NCBI GenBank assembly: GCA_024291935.2
Contig: CM044316.1
Coordinates: 70,696,501-70,760,500 of the forward strand
Length of the DNA: 64,000 nt
DNA from: Okapia johnstoni
Taxonomy: Eukaryota > Chordata > Mammalia > Artiodactyla > Giraffidae
Direction: 5' to 3'
Shown here in pieces: positions 23,205 to 34,360 of this stretch. The notes beneath the pieces were generated by a model. It was not told the DNA's origin. It searched no databases and saw nothing but the letters and a program-made list of their open reading frames with translations. The stretch's first letter is position 1, and each line of letters begins with the position of its first letter. The translations under genes were made by a program, and so were the position numbers.

Positions 23205-23411
23205 ATGCTCAATTGCTAAAGTCGTGCCCGACTCTTTGCGACCCTGTGGACTGTAATCCACCAGTCTCCTCTGTCCATAGAATTTTCTAGGCAAGAATAC
23301 TGGAGTGGGTTGCCATTTCCTTCTTTAGGGGATCTTCTCGACCTAGGTATTGAACCCATGTCTCTTGTGTTTCCTGCACTGGATTCTTCACCACTGAGCC
23401 TCCAGGGAAGC
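23205..23411 (-). repeat. Bov-tA SINE, reverse orientation
   Basis: It reads from gctcaattgctaaagtcgtg to gagcctccagggaagcc on the + strand. Confidence 0.9.
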
Positions 23412-23454
23412 CACACTCCACTCTTTCTTCTCTCTCTCTTTAAGTGGAACAGAG

Positions 23455-23642
23455 GGGAATTCCCAGTGGCTAAGACTCTGGGCTCCCAGTGCAGGGACCC
23501 TGGTTCGATCCCTGGTCAGGGAACTAGATCCCACATGCCACAACTAAGAGTTTGGATGCTGCAACAAAGATTGAAGATCCCACATGCCACAACGAAGACT
23601 TGGCACAGCCAAATAAGTTAAATAAATAAATATTTAAGAAAA
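23455..23642 (+). repeat. CHR-2-type SINE
   Basis: It begins ggggaattcccagtggctaa, contains two copies of the cccacatgccacaac unit and ends in ccaaataagttaaataaat plus poly-A. Confidence 0.9.
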
Positions 23643-23647
23643 AAAAG

Positions 23648-23800
23648 TGGGACAGAGGATGAGAAGGTTGGATGGCATCACTGACTCAATGATATGAGTT
23701 TGAGCGAACTCTGGGAGATAGTGAAGGATGGGGAGGCCTGATGTGCTGCAGTCCATGGGATCACAAAGAGTCGTATACAACTTAGCGACTGAACAACGAT
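23648..23800 (+). mobile_element. BovB LINE 3' terminal fragment
   Basis: Segments such as gacagaggatgagaaggttg and tcacaaagagtcgtatacaa match the BovB 3' end in sense orientation. It abuts the poly-A of the preceding CHR SINE. Confidence 0.85.
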
Positions 23801-24956
23801 TGTACTCCTCACCTGCACACAACAGCCTCTCTGTTCAAGGTGGCTTTGATTAGGCCAGACAGAGACACATCCAGGGACATCACATCACAGAGTTTGCCAA
23901 CCCCTAATCAGGAATCGGTGAGAAGCACAGACCTCCCCCCAACACGCCCTGTCCTACCCCACACTCCTGCCTCCCTGCCTGTGGACCCTCCCCACCAGTC
24001 CAGAGAGCTGCAGTGCCTGTTAGAGTGAGGCCTCTGCCCCCACCCCAAGGACAAACTCCCCAGACCTGAGACGCAGCCCTGGCTCTTGCATTTTTAACCA
24101 GCACCCCAGGTGCTGAGCTACAGCTTGTGGGGATTCCAGCCCCACCCCCTGGGTCCTCTGCATGCTTCCATGCTTGATGTGTCCTTGGCCTCCCGGCATA
24201 TGCCAGGCATCACACGCAAACGCCATATGGCCACCGAAGCCCGTTGCCTCTGGGAGGCGGCCTCAGCACCTGCATGCTGTTAATGGTGACGACATCCCTG
24301 TGCTTAAGAAGTCAAGGCCACCTGGCTCTCAGTCCCCTAAGCCTCCGGTTGGGCCTCCAGGGGGGCGGAACCTGCGTTTATTCCTAGTGCATGTGTTGTG
24401 GTCTCCTCCCAGAGGAGAGGAAAACAAAGGTAGAAACGGTGACCCCCCCCAGCTGTGCCTTGACCCCAGACCTCACACCCTTTCAAGGTCTTGCTGTTAC
24501 AGAGGGTCACATTCCACAGTCCTGTCCATTCCATTGAAAACTGGGCTTTTGTTCATTACTGGCTCCATCTGCCGGCCTGCTGTCTGCCCCCACCCCCAGC
24601 CCCAGGCAGGACTCTGGAATAACAGCGCCAGGGGTTGAACTGGCCAAGAACCATGCTGAGGCCACTATGCCCGCTGTTCCCATGGTCTTTTCAGTAATTG
24701 CACAAGACCAGCTCCCCTGTGACAGATCCTGCCCGTCTCTCATCACTCTCCAGTTGTGTCTCGGGTCTTCGTGGCAGGGTCTGTGTTGGGGGCCTGGGGC
24801 TTGTTGGTGGAGAGATGGCATGGTTAGCTTTTCCATGGGAATGAACTCTTTCTCAGGCCCCAGGCTGGGTTGGCTGTGCTCTGGGAGCAATGAGTCAGTC
24901 ATTCCTCATCCAGTAGGATGGCATACGGGGATATGAAGATCTGTCCATGGGAGATT
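23801..24956 (+). other. WWC1: intron, no recognised transposon
   Basis: About 1.1 kb of GC-rich unique-looking intron. Short open frames here match no family that I recognise. Confidence 0.5.
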
Positions 24957-25231
24957 AATTTTTTATTTTATTATTTACTTCTTGGCTGTGCTGGGTCTTT
25001 GCTGCTGCACCCGGGCTTTCTCTAGTTGCAGCGAGCAGGAGCTACTCTTCGTTGTGGCTTCTCGTGGTAGCTTCTCTTTGCTCTCGTTGCGGAGCACAAG
25101 CTCTAGCTAGAGCACGGGCTCAGGAGTTGTAGCACACGGACTGTTGCTCTGCAGCATGTGGTATCTTCACAGACCTGTGTCCCCTACATTGGCGGGTGGC
25201 TTCTTAACCTCTGGGCCACCAGAGGAGTCCC
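24957..25231 (-). repeat. CHR-type SINE (long form), reverse orientation
   Basis: It starts with a T-rich tract, continues through gcggagcacaagctctagct and ends ggccaccagaggagtccc. Confidence 0.85.
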
Positions 25232-25461
25232 AAGGGAGCTTGAATGTCTGGGTCTTTTCAGGAGAGCAAAGGAGCTTTCCCTGTGTCAACTGGGGAGGAG
25301 TCTTCCCTTCAGTGATGCCTTTTCAAACTCGTCCATGTGGTGCTCGGGGCTGGGAGAGCGAGGCACAGCTCCTGCCTTACAATACCAAGCCAGTGAAGCA
25401 ACTTGGAAACCGCAGTGTGCCAAAAAGTCACCTGGGATAGGTAATAATGATGCAGATTCCA

Positions 25462-25582
25462 GGGAATTCCCTGGTGGGCCAGTGGTTAGGACTTGGCACT
25501 TTCCCTGCTGAGGCCTGGGTTCAATCCCTGGTCAGGGAACTAAGATCCCACATGCTGAGTAGCGTGGCCAAAAAAAAAAAAG
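25462..25582 (+). repeat. CHR-2-type SINE
   Basis: It begins gggaattccctggtgggcc and ends in a poly-A. Similar flanks (gatgcagattcc and gatgcatattcc) suggest a target-site duplication. Confidence 0.88.
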
Positions 25583-25605
25583 AGATGCATATTCCTGAGC
25601 CCAGG

Positions 25606-25737
25606 AGTTCCCTGACTGTTCAGTGGTTAGGTCTCCACGCTTTCACTGCTAAAAGGGTCTGAGTTTGATCCCTGATCGGGGAACTGAAATCCCGCAAGCT
25701 GCACTGTACCAGCCAAAAAAATAAAAATAAATAAAAG
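25606..25737 (+). repeat. CHR-2-type SINE, second copy in tandem array
   Basis: It begins gagttccctgactgttcagt and ends in an A-rich aaataaataaaa tail, only about 25 bases after the preceding copy. Confidence 0.87.
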
Positions 25738-25999
25738 CCCAAGGATTTTGCCCTCAGGAAGGGAGTTGCAGAACTGAGCATTGTTGTCAGCATGCCTGGG
25801 TGCAGGCCTTTGTTCCTGGGCTCTGTGATGCTCCATCACACTCACCAGGATCTTCCCCAGGCACTCGGGAACCATTCTCTCAAGCTCCTTTGCTGACTGC
25901 TTCTTGCCTGTTCAGCCTTGAGATACTGTTTAGACTCAGAGCTTGGTCGTGGACCCTACCTTTTTTTGTTCCTTCTATATTTTGCCCTAAGATGGTACA

Positions 26000-26215
26000 T
26001 TTGTTAGTTAGGGCTGCCAAACCAGCATACCACACACAGGGTGACTTCAACAACGAAAATGTAGTAAATATTTCCTCAGAGTCCTGGAAGCCAGAAGTCC
26101 AAGGTCACGGTGTTGGCAGGGTTGTTTCTTCTGAGGCCTCTCTCCTTGGCTTCTGGGTCTGCACGTGGTCATCTACGCATCTTCATGTGGTCTTCTCTCT
26201 CTGTACACCCGTGCA
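26000..26215 (-). mobile_element. MaLR-type LTR fragment, reverse orientation
   Basis: The segments gttagttagggctgccaaac, ctggaagccagaagtccaag and ttcttctgaggcctctctcc are those of ancient mammalian MLT1/MST LTRs, read here in reverse. It is non-coding and old. Confidence 0.75.
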
Positions 26216-26239
26216 CTGCACAGGAAGGGATGGTTGGGT

Positions 26240-26460
26240 GGAGCCTTGACTCTACCACTAACTCTCTAGCTTTAAGTAAACTATTTAGCTCTAAGAGCCT
26301 CAGCTTTCTCACGTATAAAGTGAGATGATAAAATTCGTACCAAGAAGGGTTACTGCACAAACGATTTAAGGCAGTATCAGGGCTTCCCTGGTGGCTCCTT
26401 AGTGAAGAATCCTCCTGCAGGTGCAGGAGACGCATGTTCAATTCCTGAGTCAGAAATAAA
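26240..26460. repeat. MIR fragment followed by a Bov-tA head fragment
   Basis: 26240-26375 looks like a reversed MIR (ctcagctttctcacgtataa). 26385-26460 begins gggcttccctggtggctcc, which is a truncated tRNA-derived SINE head in sense orientation. Confidence 0.6.
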
Positions 26461-26631
26461 GACCATATCGCTCCAAACATCACAGTATAATGCTCCCAGG
26501 GTGTTCCTGTGTGTGTGTGTGTTTGGGCCTGTGGACCTCTTCGTGAGTACATGCCTGCAATTCCTCTCTCAGGGAGATGGAGGCTGGATCCCCCAGGGCT
26601 TCCCCCTCATGCCTTCTCTCACTCCCTTCAG

Positions 26632-26721
26632 GTTGAAGTTAAACAGTAAGAGGAACCAGCTGGTGAGAGAGCTGGAGGAAGCCACCCGGCAGGTCGCAGC
26701 CCTGCACTCCCAGCTGAAGAG
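26632..26721 (+). CDS. WWC1: WWC1 coding exon (7th in window): end of coiled coil 2
   Basis: It encodes about residues 396-424, LKLNSKRNQLVRELEEATRQ then VAALHSQLK, flanked by split codons on both sides. The acceptor is cccttcag and the donor GTGAGC. The heptad pattern is the C-terminal part of coiled coil 2. The intron that precedes it (19501-26631) probably corresponds to human intron 9, the location of a much-studied memory-associated variant. Confidence 0.98.
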
Positions 26722-27461
26722 GTGAGCGGTGGGCAGTGGGGTAAGTGTTCCCCGGGGAGCGGCCAGATGCACTTGAGTGCACAGCAGGTCCGTGGATGGT
26801 CCGGGGGGCTTGTGCTGGGCCAGGTGTGGCCCAGGGCAGGGTCCTTCACCTCCCCGGACCGCAGCCTCCCTGGTCCTTCTGACAGCGCACAGAAGGCCCC
26901 AGTTGAGTGCTAGTGAGTCTCGTTCGCATCCCTCACCCCTACCAGCCAACTTGCACTACCCAGAAGGGGTCAGCTTCAGGCCGGGGCCTCGCTGGGCAGT
27001 GTGGCTGGCATTTTATCACAACATTTTGTTTTCATCAGGTATTTTTATCAGTTCACGGGGCTTTTCAAATTACATTTAGGATATAAAGGTTCCTTTTGAA
27101 GATAACTATGTTAATGTTTAAAAAGTGAGTTGATTTGGAGAAAAATATTAAGGCACATTATTTGGCATTGGATTCAAATATGGAAAAATAGGAAAATGGA
27201 GTGCAGCTGGTGGAGGTTTGAGAAACAGAGACACAGAGGAGGAAGTGGACTCGGAAGGCAGCTGGCTTGGGTTCGAATCCCACCTCTGCCGGCCCCGATT
27301 ACATGGCCTTCTCCGGATATCCCCTTCAGTGAAGCGGGGCGGTGTGGTCTGCCCTGGACACCGTCAGGGGGATCCAGTGAAATAGTGTGTCCTGAGTACT
27401 TTCTGGGGGAGCTTCCGGGTGGCCCACCCACTCAGTGTCCTCCGCTACCCCTCTGCCCCAG
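26722..27461 (+). other. WWC1: short intron without recognised transposon
   Basis: 740 bases of unique-looking intron. An open frame runs through its 3' part into the next exon, but the upstream part has no WWC-family similarity and I read it as intron. Confidence 0.6.
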
Positions 27462-27997
27462 CCTCTCCGGCAGCACGCAGAGCCTGTCCTCCGGCAGCAG
27501 TCCGGGGTCCCTCACGTCCAGCCGGGGCTCCCTGGCGGCCTCCAGCCTGGACTCCTCCGCCTCGGCCAGCTTCACCGACCTCTACTATGACCCCTTCGAG
27601 CAGCTGGACTCGGAGCTGCAGAACAAGGTGGAATTCCTGCTCCTGGAGGGGGCCACGGGCTTCCGGCCCTCCGGCTGCATCACCACCATCCACGAGGACG
27701 AAGTGGCCAAGACCCAGAGGGCGGAGGGGGGTGGCCGCCTGCAGGCCCTGCGCTCCCTGTCGGGCACTCCCAAGTCCATGACCTCCCTGTCCCCCCGCTC
27801 CTCGCTCTCCTCCCCATCCCCACCCTGCTCGCCTCTCATCGCGGACCCCCTCCTGGCTGGGGACGCCTTCCTGAGCAACCTGGAGTTTGAAGACCCCGAG
27901 CTGAGTGCTGCTCTCTGCGAGCTGAGCCTTGGCAGCAGCGTGCGGGAGAGGTACCGGCTGGAGGAACCCGGCCCAGAGGGCAAGCCGCTGGGCCAAG
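27462..27997 (+). CDS. WWC1: WWC1 coding exon (8th in window): large Ser/Pro-rich regulatory exon
   Basis: The largest exon here encodes about residues 426-603 with a split codon at each end. The acceptor is ctgcccca-G and the donor GTAGAG. It starts with a Ser/Gly-rich segment ([18 protein letters not shown]), then [20 protein letters not shown] and the conserved [15 protein letters not shown] block, then a Ser/Pro-rich regulatory part. Known KIBRA phosphosites are kept: Ser539 (Aurora kinase) at 27802-27804, Ser542 (CDK1, followed by Pro) at 27811-27813 and Ser548 (ERK, followed by Pro) at 27829-27831. The end, [14 protein letters not shown] onward, leads to the C2 region. The exon is strongly GC-rich. 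Confidence 0.98.
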
Positions 27998-28129
27998 GTA
28001 GAGAGCTCCTCATCCCAGGAGGGAGGGAGGTGGGGACTGTGCTCAGGCCCGAGTTCTGACCCCAGTGATAATTCTGACAGTTACGGGCAACAGTTACTGC
28101 TTTCTACGTGCCTGATCTGTACACGGTGT

Positions 28130-28625
28130 ATCGATTTATTCATTCATGCAGTAGGTATTTATTACGTGTTTACTGTCATCTAGATCCTGAGCAAAGGGTT
28201 TTTCCATGGTGGGTTCATTCATGCAACAGATATTAAGTACCTATCGAAACTATGTCTTAATGGGTGGACATGGATTCATTCATTCTTTCATTGGACAGAT
28301 AGGCTATGTGGGTTAGTCAAGAGGATACAGTGTGGAGGACAGACAAGGTCCTGGTTCCCATGAAGCCTGCATGCAAATGAAGGCACAAATAATAGCTGTA
28401 CAAGCAGATCGGGGGAAAGCACTTAGGAGGAGAATAAACCAGGGTGTGATGGAGCCTTTCAGGTTGGGGTGGGGCTGCCATTTCAGGCTGGGTGGTGAAG
28501 GAAGGCGACATTTGAACTGCGACTTGAACAGTGAGAAAGAGCCAGCCTTGAGAGAAGCAAGAGCAAAGTGTCTGAGGCTGAAACAGGGGCTGCAAGAGAG
28601 ACCAGAGGGAGGGGGTCACCAACAA
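28130..28625 (-). mobile_element. L2 LINE fragment, reverse orientation
   Basis: Segments such as acagacaaggtcctggttcc and gtggtgaaggaaggcgacat agree in order with the reversed L2 3' end (the aggtccctgccctcatgg and gacatttgagc landmarks). It is ancient and decayed. Confidence 0.7.
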
Positions 28626-28879
28626 GGCAGAGAATCAGGCAGAGAATGAATTGTGTAAGGTAAGGAGTCTATATTTTATGCTAATTGCAGCAAAGATCCA
28701 TGTGATTGAAGCCAGGGAATGACAAAAGATCACTTCTGTTATGATGTCAAAAAGGGCATTGTAGTGTAGACTGAGATTCAGATCAGAAGATTCAAAGTAA
28801 AAAATGATGCCGATAATGACAGCCAAGGTTTATTAGAAAAAATTTCATCTGTAACAGCAACCACATAATAAATTATGAT

Positions 28880-29370
28880 GGTGAATATTTATTGGGGTGC
28901 ATTGATGTGGTGGGCAATGCACTTGATATGGTGAAATAGGCTCCTTCTATTACACCCATTTCACAGATGGGGAGACACAGGCTCAGAGAGGTGCTATCAC
29001 TTGCCAACAGGTGGGAAAGAGGGGTTTGGAATGTGGGTTTTTCTGACCCCAGTGCCCAACCTCTTTATCACCACGGTCCCCTTAGGACATGAGGCAACTC
29101 TGTGTATTTATTCCTAAGATACCCCTGACACTCTCTGACCCCATCTCGCATATGGTATGAAAGTCAGGACTGAACAGGATGATTTATTGAGTTCAGGTGT
29201 GTAAGACACAGGCACTGTTGCACATACTGATTCATGTAAACCTCAAAACAACACTATGAGGTGGGTGTTGATTTTATCCTCATCTTACAGACTGAAAGGC
29301 GTGAGACTCAGTGAGGTTAAGTGACTTGTCTGAGGTCAGTGTCACTGCGGTAAGGCAGGAGAGTCAGGAC
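28880..29370 (+). repeat. Two MIR SINE fragments
   Basis: 28880-29080 carries cccatttcacagatggggag and 29200-29370 carries the cctcatcttacagactgaaa segment. Both are MIR cores in sense orientation. Confidence 0.7.
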
Positions 29371-30639
29371 TGGCCCCAGGACCACCTACCCAGAGCCCAC
29401 ACTGAGCCAGGTGCCAGCAGTGTTGGCAAAGGTCTCCAGCTTCTGACTCCCATGAATCCAGCTAGAAGCTCAACCCGTCTCAGCTTCAGGAATGGGGGGA
29501 GCTGCAGCCTCCAGAAATATCAGTTCCTTCGTATATAAGGGCCACTGGGAGCAAGGGAGAAGCAACACGATTTCCTGGTTAATTAAAGGCTCTGCTGGGT
29601 GCATGCCAGCCACTTCCTTAGAAGAAGAGCCGGGAGATCCCTGGGGCTCCCTCATCGGGAAGGCAGTCTTGCTGAGTCCTCTCAAACAAAAATAAAAACA
29701 GGCTTCCTACTGCAGCAGGTGGAAAGCTTCAGAAAATTGTTCCCTGGAGAGGAGCGGGTGCAGGGGGAACCTCTAATGAGGCTCAAGAAGGGTTCCCGGT
29801 GCTCCCTGTCTAAGGGCTGCAATCAGCTGGATCAGGGATGCTGGGACCCCAGTGGGGTGTGGGGAGCGACACTGACCCCACCCCCACCCCACCCCCTCCC
29901 CACAGCGTCGGTGCAGCAGGGACCGCTCACATCTCAGGCTGGCATTTCTTCATACCATCTCCAGAAGCCTTGCCAGGCTGAGCTCAGGCACTAAGCAGGT
30001 TATGCGATTAGTGCCACTGTTCAGTCAGCAGACAAATTAATCACCTTAAGTGGTTTCATGGAGGGTGGAACAGGGTGGGTCTGAAGGCAGGAGGGCTCTA
30101 AGGCTGCAGATGTGGGATGCAGGTTGGGAAAGCCACACCCAGATGGCCCCTTGGCCTCTGCCAGGCTCACGGTCACCATCCCCTAGCCCAGCCAGTGCAC
30201 CCCCCACCACCACCACCCGTGTGCCTGGCACACAGCAGGTGCTCAGAAGTGCTGGCCCTGAGGTTGGAACATCTGAATCTGTCCTTCTTGTGCTGCGTGG
30301 AGGTCAGGAGCTGTCCTATTCATCTTGGCAGCTCTGAACTTGGCAGTGGCCCTGGCACACTGTCAGTGCCCATTACTTGGGGAAGGAAGGAATGTGCAGT
30401 GTGTGCTGAGTCTGAGTCCCGGGTCAAAGACTTCAGAGGGCCTCTGTCAAGGGCAGGGGAGATGAGCTGACTTAGGAGTGCAATGGGATAGGCAAGTAGG
30501 AGAGCCAGTGCTTAAATCCTTCTTCCCCTTTTTGTCCTCCCGCAAGGGCCCAGCGTCTGTGTTATTGTCCCAAGTGTATAGGAATTGATCTGGAAGGCAT
30601 CACTATAGTGATGGGAATGGTAGTCATAGTAACCAGGAT
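29371..30639 (+). other. WWC1: intron, no recognised transposon
   Basis: About 1.3 kb of unique-looking intron, including a C/A-rich stretch at 29876-29905. I see no gene. Confidence 0.55.
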
Positions 30640-30860
30640 AGTGGTACGGGTTTCTAGAGCACTTCCCCTGCCCCAGTCTCCATACTAAGGACTTCCCTAT
30701 ATCATCTCATTGTGTCCTCCCAACAAAGTAGGTGTTATTATCCCCATTTTACAGATGGGGAATGCAAGGCCTAGAGGGAATAAATCAGCGTCCCAGTGTC
30801 ATAAAGCAATGTGTGATTTGAACCCAGGTAGTTTGCCTGTGGAGTCTGAGATGTTAGACA
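30640..30860 (+). repeat. MIR SINE
   Basis: The segment ttatccccattttacagatg followed by tttgaacccaggta defines a fairly complete MIR. Confidence 0.78.
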
Positions 30861-31036
30861 CAGACTCCTCTGCCACCCTTTCCTTCACCCCAAAACACGC
30901 AGGACCTTGCTGTAAAGGTCAGAGGTGGTAGGATTTTGGTGGGACCATCTTAAAATGACAGGGGATCCACAGTACATGTTGGGATGACAGTATCCTGATT
31001 TCTGAAACCCACCTTTTCCCCCCTCTCTTCCACTAG

Positions 31037-31145
31037 CTGTGAATACGGCTCAGGGGTGCAGCCTGAAAGTGGCCTGTGTCTCTGCTGCCGTGTCAGATGA
31101 ATCCGTGGCCGGGGACAGTGGTGTGTATGAGGCTTCTGTGCAGAG
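31037..31145 (+). CDS. WWC1: WWC1 coding exon (9th in window)
   Basis: It completes an alanine codon and encodes about residues 605-639, VNTAQGCSLKVACVSAAVSD then ESVAGDSGVYEASVQ, plus two bases of arginine. The acceptor is ttccactag and the donor GTGGGT. The KVACVSAAVSDESVAGDSGV block is conserved in KIBRA and sits just before the C2 domain. It splices in phase 2 to the exon at 31494, across a short 348-base intron. Confidence 0.97.
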
Positions 31146-31493
31146 GTGGGTCCCTGAGTCCCAGGCCCCCTCCGGCGTGTGGGAGGGACCCACAGGAGGG
31201 TGGGGGGGCTGGAGATGCTTCACGTCTGGGAAACTACTGGTTTCCCCAAGTGCCATCAAGGGGCTTGTGGCCAGGGGAGCAAGTATTGGGGAAAGAGCAG
31301 CCCCCCTTGAGAGAGAGATCTAGAGTCGCTGTGGGGAGGCAGGGTCCACAGGGAGGCTCAGCAGACCCAAACCTTCCTCCTCGAGAATCTGCTGCTCCCT
31401 CCCAGAGAGAACCCTGTCTCTGGAAAATGACTTTGGCCCCAGGTCACTGCAGACCAGCCTGACCCTCTCTGTCTTCCCTGTGTTGCCTTCCAG

Positions 31494-31574
31494 ACTGGGT
31501 GTCTCGGAAGCTGCTGTTTTCGACAGTGATGAATCAGAAGCAGTGGGTGCCACCCGGGTTCAGGTCGCCATGAA
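31494..31574 (+). CDS. WWC1: WWC1 coding exon (10th in window): entry to C2 domain
   Basis: It encodes about residues 641-666, LGVSEAAVFDSDESEAVG then ATRVQVAM, bounded by split codons. The acceptor is gccttccag and the donor GTAAGT. The acidic DSDESEA linker precedes the first C2 beta strand ([16 protein letters not shown], continued in the next exon). The C2 domain spans about residues 655-783 in human KIBRA and binds phosphoinositides. Confidence 0.97.
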
Positions 31575-32224
31575 GTAAGTGGCAGGGAGGGCGGGGCAGA
31601 GGGGCATGGTCTGCACAGGGTCCCCTCCTCCCCTTTCTGCAGCATGTCCAGCATTTACCCTCCTCCAGAACCAGCAGGCCCTGCTGACAGCTGTGGGCTC
31701 CTAACTAAAGGTGGGGGTCTCTTTCTATGCCTCCCAGCTCCCCATTCTGCAAAAGAGAAAAACACAAGGTTTGAAGATCTTGTAACTTGCCCGGAGTCAC
31801 TGAGCTGGGCAGTGGCCAAGCCAGGCAGGGACCGAGACCGCCTGCCTCTTGGTGTGTTTGGTCATCATCGTTACTACAGCTTTGGTCTTATCATCTCATC
31901 TGGACTGAAGTCAACCCCTAGGGGGCTACAGCCTAGATTTCCTGTTGTTGCTCATCTCTTAATGGGGAATGGTCTTGATTATTTTAAATAGGAATTCATT
32001 GCCTACATTTAGCTCTCAGGAAATTTTACACAACCTCTGGCTTCCCTTTAAAAAATCAGACTGACAGCTCTGGACCTGTGTCCCTGCATGGCCACAAACA
32101 CTGGGTCTGTGATCTCTATCTCACCACAGTCCCAGAGCAGTCAGCAGCTCCATCGTGATGATTAAGGGAGAGAGAGATAAATGTGTTACCAACAGGTGCT
32201 CTGTATGCCCCCTTTTCATTTCAG
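31575..32224 (+). other. WWC1: intron, no recognised transposon
   Basis: 650 bases of unique-looking intron, with weak MIR-like signal around 31740-31840. No gene is seen. Confidence 0.55.
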
Positions 32225-32311
32225 GTATGATGAGAAGAATAAGCAGTTTGCAATATTCATCATCCAGCTGAGCAACCTTTCTGCTTTGTTGCTGCAGCAA
32301 GACCAAAAAGT
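32225..32311 (+). CDS. WWC1: WWC1 coding exon (11th in window): C2 domain
   Basis: It encodes about residues 668-695: [20 protein letters not shown] then LLLQQDQK, with split codons at both ends. The acceptor is catttcag and the donor GTGAGT. The alternating hydrophobic FAIFIIQL is a C2 beta strand. The intron before it is 650 bases. Confidence 0.97.
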
Positions 32312-33104
32312 GTGAGTGTGTAGCTGACGGACTGTGTATCATCCTCTCGCCTTCTATGCCCATCCCAGGGGACACTCTCCTTTCTGCCCTGCTCTGACCA
32401 CGGGCCCCTGTGCACATGACCATGATGCGCAGTGTCAGGGCCATGAGCGTGGATGTAGGCGGGGTGGCAGACCAACTCAGTATAAAGAGGAGCGCCCCAG
32501 ACAGCTTCCCATATGCGTCCTGAGCCCCGACCAGGTGCCAGCACTAAGAATGGGGTGGTGAGCAAACCCCTGTCCTTGTGAACTTGAAGCCTGGTGAAGG
32601 AGGAAGTCACGGCCCCTTTTGTCTGCTCTAAGCGCTAGGGTTCCGAGCAGAAAGAGCCAGACCTGCCTCTCTCAAGAGCCAGTTCCCATCAGCATGATTC
32701 TGTGGGCAGGTTGTGATGAGTGTTAACCTACGGCTAATAATACAGCAGAGACCTGCACAGTCTGCCTCTCTGCCCGGTGTAGATGGTTTATGTTTCATTG
32801 AGCTCATCTGCCTCCGTAACCCTCATTTTCTAGAATGTAGGCCTTGAGGGCAACAGTAGGAGCTTCTGTCTCTGTGGTCTGCACCCAGCCAGGGCCTGGG
32901 GCACGACATGTGGAAAGGAGGAAGGCAGACCTGAAACCCGGCAAAACAGAAGGCAGACGAGATTGGATACGCAGCGACTGAGGAAATGACAAACTGTTGT
33001 CCTCTGTGGTTTCCTGGGGGATTGCAGCAGCTGTGTAGCCTAAGGCCTGAGCACCCGACCTGTGCCGACCTGACCCTGGCTGTCATGCGTGCCTGCCCCT
33101 CTAG
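32312..33104 (+). other. WWC1: intron, no recognised transposon
   Basis: About 790 bases of unique-looking intron. No coding or RNA gene is visible. Confidence 0.55.
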
Positions 33105-33297
33105 GAACATCCGAGCGGCTATCCTTCCCTGCTCCGAGAGCACCACCTGCCTGTTCCGGACCCGGCCCCTGGATGCCGCAGACACCCTGATGTTCAATGA
33201 GGTGTTCTGGGTGTCCATGTCCTACCCAGCCCTTCACCAAAAGACCTTAAGAGTCGACGTCTGTACCACCGACAGGTGCCATCTGGAGGAGTGCCTG
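33105..33297 (+). CDS. WWC1: WWC1 coding exon (12th in window): C2 domain core
   Basis: It completes a valine codon and encodes about residues 697-760, from [19 protein letters not shown] through [18 protein letters not shown] to CHLEECL. The acceptor is gcccctctag and the donor GTGAGA. This is the core of the C2 beta sandwich. Codons ATG (33217-33219) and TCC (33220-33222) correspond to human Met734 and Ser735, where a common human haplotype instead has Ile and Ala. This genome therefore carries the Met-Ser form. The exon ends on a codon boundary. Confidence 0.98.
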
Positions 33298-33619
33298 GTG
33301 AGAGCTCTGTCTGTCCGTCCAGCCTTCTGTCCTTCTTGATCCACCTTTGCACTTCAGGGAGAAGGCCTGGAGCAAACAGCTTGTGGTATCAGCCCAGCTC
33401 TTTGTGGGTTCTAGGCAGACTTATTGGGATCAGGGAAGAGAGAGCAGGGAGCTCCTTTATCTGCTGTGGAATTGCAGGGCCTCATCCCTTCCTTGTGCCT
33501 GAAGCTGAGTCACCAGCCTTCCCCACCATGTGGCCTAAGACACTTTAATTGTCTCAGTTTCCTTATCTGTAAAACCGGCTAACCCTGGCTACTTCACAGG
33601 TGGTTCTCTGAAGACTGAA
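33298..33619 (+). other. WWC1: intron start, no recognised transposon
   Basis: The first 320 bases of a 5.7-kb intron, which otherwise is mostly repeats. No gene signal is visible. Confidence 0.55.
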
Positions 33620-34090
33620 TGAAGTGCTAAACCAATGCCCCTCAGACTTTCACGTGCACACAAGTTACCTGGGGCTCTGGTTAAAATGCAGATTTGGATG
33701 CATCCAGTCTGGGCAGCAAGATTCTGTATTTCTATCAAGCTCTCAGGCAATGCCAGTGCTGCTGGTCCCTTTGGCAAGGATGTAAAGAAATGAAGCGTCT
33801 GCACACACTGGTTCTCACTGGAAATCAGTTCCCATCACCTTCCTGCTCAGCTGAGGTTCATAAAAGCTTCATTGCCATTTATATTGTTATTACTACTGGC
33901 AGTAATGCAACAGCTTATATTAATTGGATGCAGTTTATATGGTGGGCTCTGAACTACATACTTGTATTATTTCTGTTGATTTTCCCCACAGCCTTATAAA
34001 CTAGGTACCATACTATTATACCAGTAGGGAAACTGAGGCACAAAGAACTTTCTCAAGGTCAGAACAGAGTTAGAATCCAGGCAAGTCCAC
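33620..34090. repeat. hAT-type MITE and MIR fragments
   Basis: 33620-33795 (tggggctctggttaaaatgc, ctcaggcaatgccagtgctg) resembles a MER5-type hAT element. 33895-34090 (gtagggaaactgaggcacaa) is a MIR. Confidence 0.65.
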
Positions 34091-34236
34091 CCATGTCAGA
34101 CCCTGGAGTTTTCTCTGGGCCAGCACGGTGCTCCCTGCAGGAACCCAATACATGAGATGGTGACTCAAGGGTTTGGCAAGCAAGGTGGGTGCTGCTAAAG
34201 GATGGAGCGGAAAGCTTTTCCAAATCCAGCCTCCAA

Positions 34237-34360
34237 GAAATTCCCCGGTAGCCTAGTCGTTAGGATTCTTGGCTTTCACTGCCATAACCCGAGTTCAATC
34301 CCTGATTGGGGAACTGAGATCCTGCAAAATGCATGGCACCCCCAAAAATATACGTCTATA
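34237..34360 (+). repeat. CHR-2-type SINE
   Basis: It begins gaaattccccggtagcctag and continues through gttcaatccctgattgggga. It is diverged and shortened. Confidence 0.8.

Noticed and set aside
27130..28059. Open frame of 309 codons extending both sides of the large WWC1 exon
   Set aside because: The in-frame extensions have no KIBRA similarity and strong splice sites bound the exon. Intron retention is possible but nothing supports it.
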